Below, piece after piece: positions 6,381 to 7,130 of a stretch of 7,130 nucleotides of DNA. The notes under the pieces are model-generated. The model searched no databases. It worked only from the letters and a program-made list of their open reading frames with translations, and was not told the DNA's origin. Positions within the stretch are counted from its first letter, which is position 1, and every line of letters starts with the position of its first letter. Source of the stretch: an uncultured Clostridia bacterium (GTDB lineage: Bacteria; Bacillota; Clostridia; Oscillospirales; Oscillospiraceae); the NCBI GenBank assembly GCA_947177005.1, contig CAMWSZ010000145.1, positions 1 through 7,130 of the forward strand, read 5' to 3'. A program made the position numbers and the translations under genes.

Positions 6381-7130
6381 ATGGAAAAACTGCGTATCAT
6401 GAGCGTATTCGGGACACGCCCCGAGGCAATCAAAATGGCCCCCCTGGTGAAGGAGCTGGCCGGACGGGAGGAGATCGAATCCATCTGCTGCGTCACCGCC
6501 CAGCACCGGCAGATGCTGGACAGCGTACTGGACGTTTTTGGCCTGACGCCGGACCGTGACCTGGATATCATGACCCCCAGCCAGACCCTCAGCACCATTA
6601 CCAGCAAGTGCCTCACCGGCATGGACGCCGCGATAGAGGAGCTGAAACCGGACCTCATCTTGGTTCACGGGGACACCTCCACCACCTTTGCGGGGGCACT
6701 GTCGGCGTTTTATCATAAAGTGCCGGTAGGACATGTGGAGGCGGGCCTGCGGACCTATGATAAATACTCTCCCTTCCCGGAGGAAATGAACCGGAAACTG
6801 GTGACCGCCATTGCAGACCTGTTCTTCTGCCCTACGGAAAACAACCGTCAGAATCTGGCACGGGAGGGCGTGACAAACAGCGTGTTTGTCACAGGCAACA
6901 CCGTCATTGACGCACTGAAAACCACCGTGCAGAACGATTATGTGTTCGCTACGGACGGGCTGAACCAGCTGCCCTATGAGAGCAAAAAAATTGTGCTGGT
7001 GACCTGCCACCGCCGTGAAAACTACGGCCAGCCAATGGAAAACGTTATGTCCGCTCTGGCCGAAACCGCAAAGACCCATGGAGACGTGGAGCTGGTATAT
7101 CCGGTGCATCTGAGCCCGGTGGTGCAGGAG
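6381..7130 (+). CDS. mnaA: UDP-N-acetylglucosamine 2-epimerase (non-hydrolysing), cut by window edge
   Basis: The enzyme interconverts UDP-GlcNAc and UDP-ManNAc in the cytoplasm, supplying ManNAc for teichoic acid linkage units or other surface polysaccharides. I translated it directly: the first 250 residues are present and the frame stays open to the last base; the family is about 370-380 residues, so roughly one third is missing. Visible motifs are FGTRPEAIKMAP (10-21), TAQHRQMLD (39-47), HGDTSTTFAG (96-105), HVEAGLRTY (118-126), PFPEEMNRK (131-139), TGNTVIDAL (171-179), CHRRENYG (209-216) and YPVHLSP (240-246). D98, E120, E134 and H210 correspond to the catalytic residues known in E. coli WecB. 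AAGGAG (6368-6373) lies 7 bases upstream. Only one base separates it from the tagO-type stop codon, so the two are surely co-transcribed. Confidence 0.94.
   Translation, partial: MEKLRIMSVFGTRPEAIKMAPLVKELAGREEIESICCVTAQHRQMLDSVLDVFGLTPDRDLDIMTPSQTLSTITSKCLTGMDAAIEELKPDLILVHGDTSTTFAGALSAFYHKVPVGHVEAGLRTYDKYSPFPEEMNRKLVTAIADLFFCPTENNRQNLAREGVTNSVFVTGNTVIDALKTTVQNDYVFATDGLNQLPYESKKIVLVTCHRRENYGQPMENVMSALAETAKTHGDVELVYPVHLSPVVQE
6870..6892. repeat. Perfect short inverted repeat inside the epimerase gene
   Basis: GTGACAAAC (6870-6878) and GTTTGTCAC (6884-6892) form a 9-base-pair stem with a 5-base loop, within codons for VTNSVFVTG. No T run follows, so it is not a terminator. It may simply reflect the coding sequence. 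Confidence 0.5.

Noticed and set aside
6288..7109. Minus-strand open frame of 273 codons opposite the epimerase
   Set aside because: Antisense to a gene with complete catalytic motifs; no ribosome site or domain supports it.
1..7130. Mobile element, phage, CRISPR, tRNA or toxin-antitoxin system
   Set aside because: No transposase, integrase, terminal repeats, spaced direct repeats or tRNA-like folds were seen; all long coding regions are explained by known housekeeping or regulatory families.

Overview
The window is a compact, moderately GC-rich stretch (codons strongly prefer G/C in the third position) with strong GGAGG-type ribosome binding sites and a short housekeeping sigma factor. Together with the gene types this suggests a Clostridia member, probably an Oscillospiraceae/Ruminococcaceae-like gut anaerobe. 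That placement is inferred from sequence style and remembered homologues, not from a search.

Layout. Left part (31-3130, + strand): dnaG (primase) and rpoD/sigA (housekeeping sigma factor) form a two-gene unit with an 8-base overlap. dnaG appears to start at a CTG codon rather than at the first ATG. Middle (3143-4022): a perfect hairpin between convergent genes, then a minus-strand AraC-type regulator with a GyrI-like effector-binding domain. The 236-base region 4023-4258 carries two divergent promoters, each with an extended -10 element, and an inverted repeat lying between them. Right part (4259-7130, + strand): trpS (tryptophanyl-tRNA synthetase), a TagO/WecA-type polyprenyl-phosphate sugar-1-phosphate transferase, and the first 250 codons of a UDP-GlcNAc 2-epimerase (mnaA/wecB), which runs off the right edge. 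Gaps of 12 and 1 bases indicate one operon.

How the genes work together. The first unit is the conserved replication/transcription initiation pair of the 'macromolecular synthesis' arrangement. The last unit joins a tRNA synthetase to two steps of surface-polymer synthesis: TagO loads a sugar phosphate on undecaprenyl phosphate, and the epimerase supplies UDP-ManNAc, as in wall teichoic acid or related polysaccharide linkage units. The AraC-family gene looks like a self-contained small-molecule sensor placed between the two housekeeping units; nothing in the window identifies its target.

I see no mobile element, CRISPR array, tRNA, rRNA or clearly new system. The points most worth a second look are the non-ATG dnaG start, an apparent 30-residue internal duplication in the sigma factor, the divergent promoter region with its inverted repeat, and the trpS-tagO-mnaA linkage.
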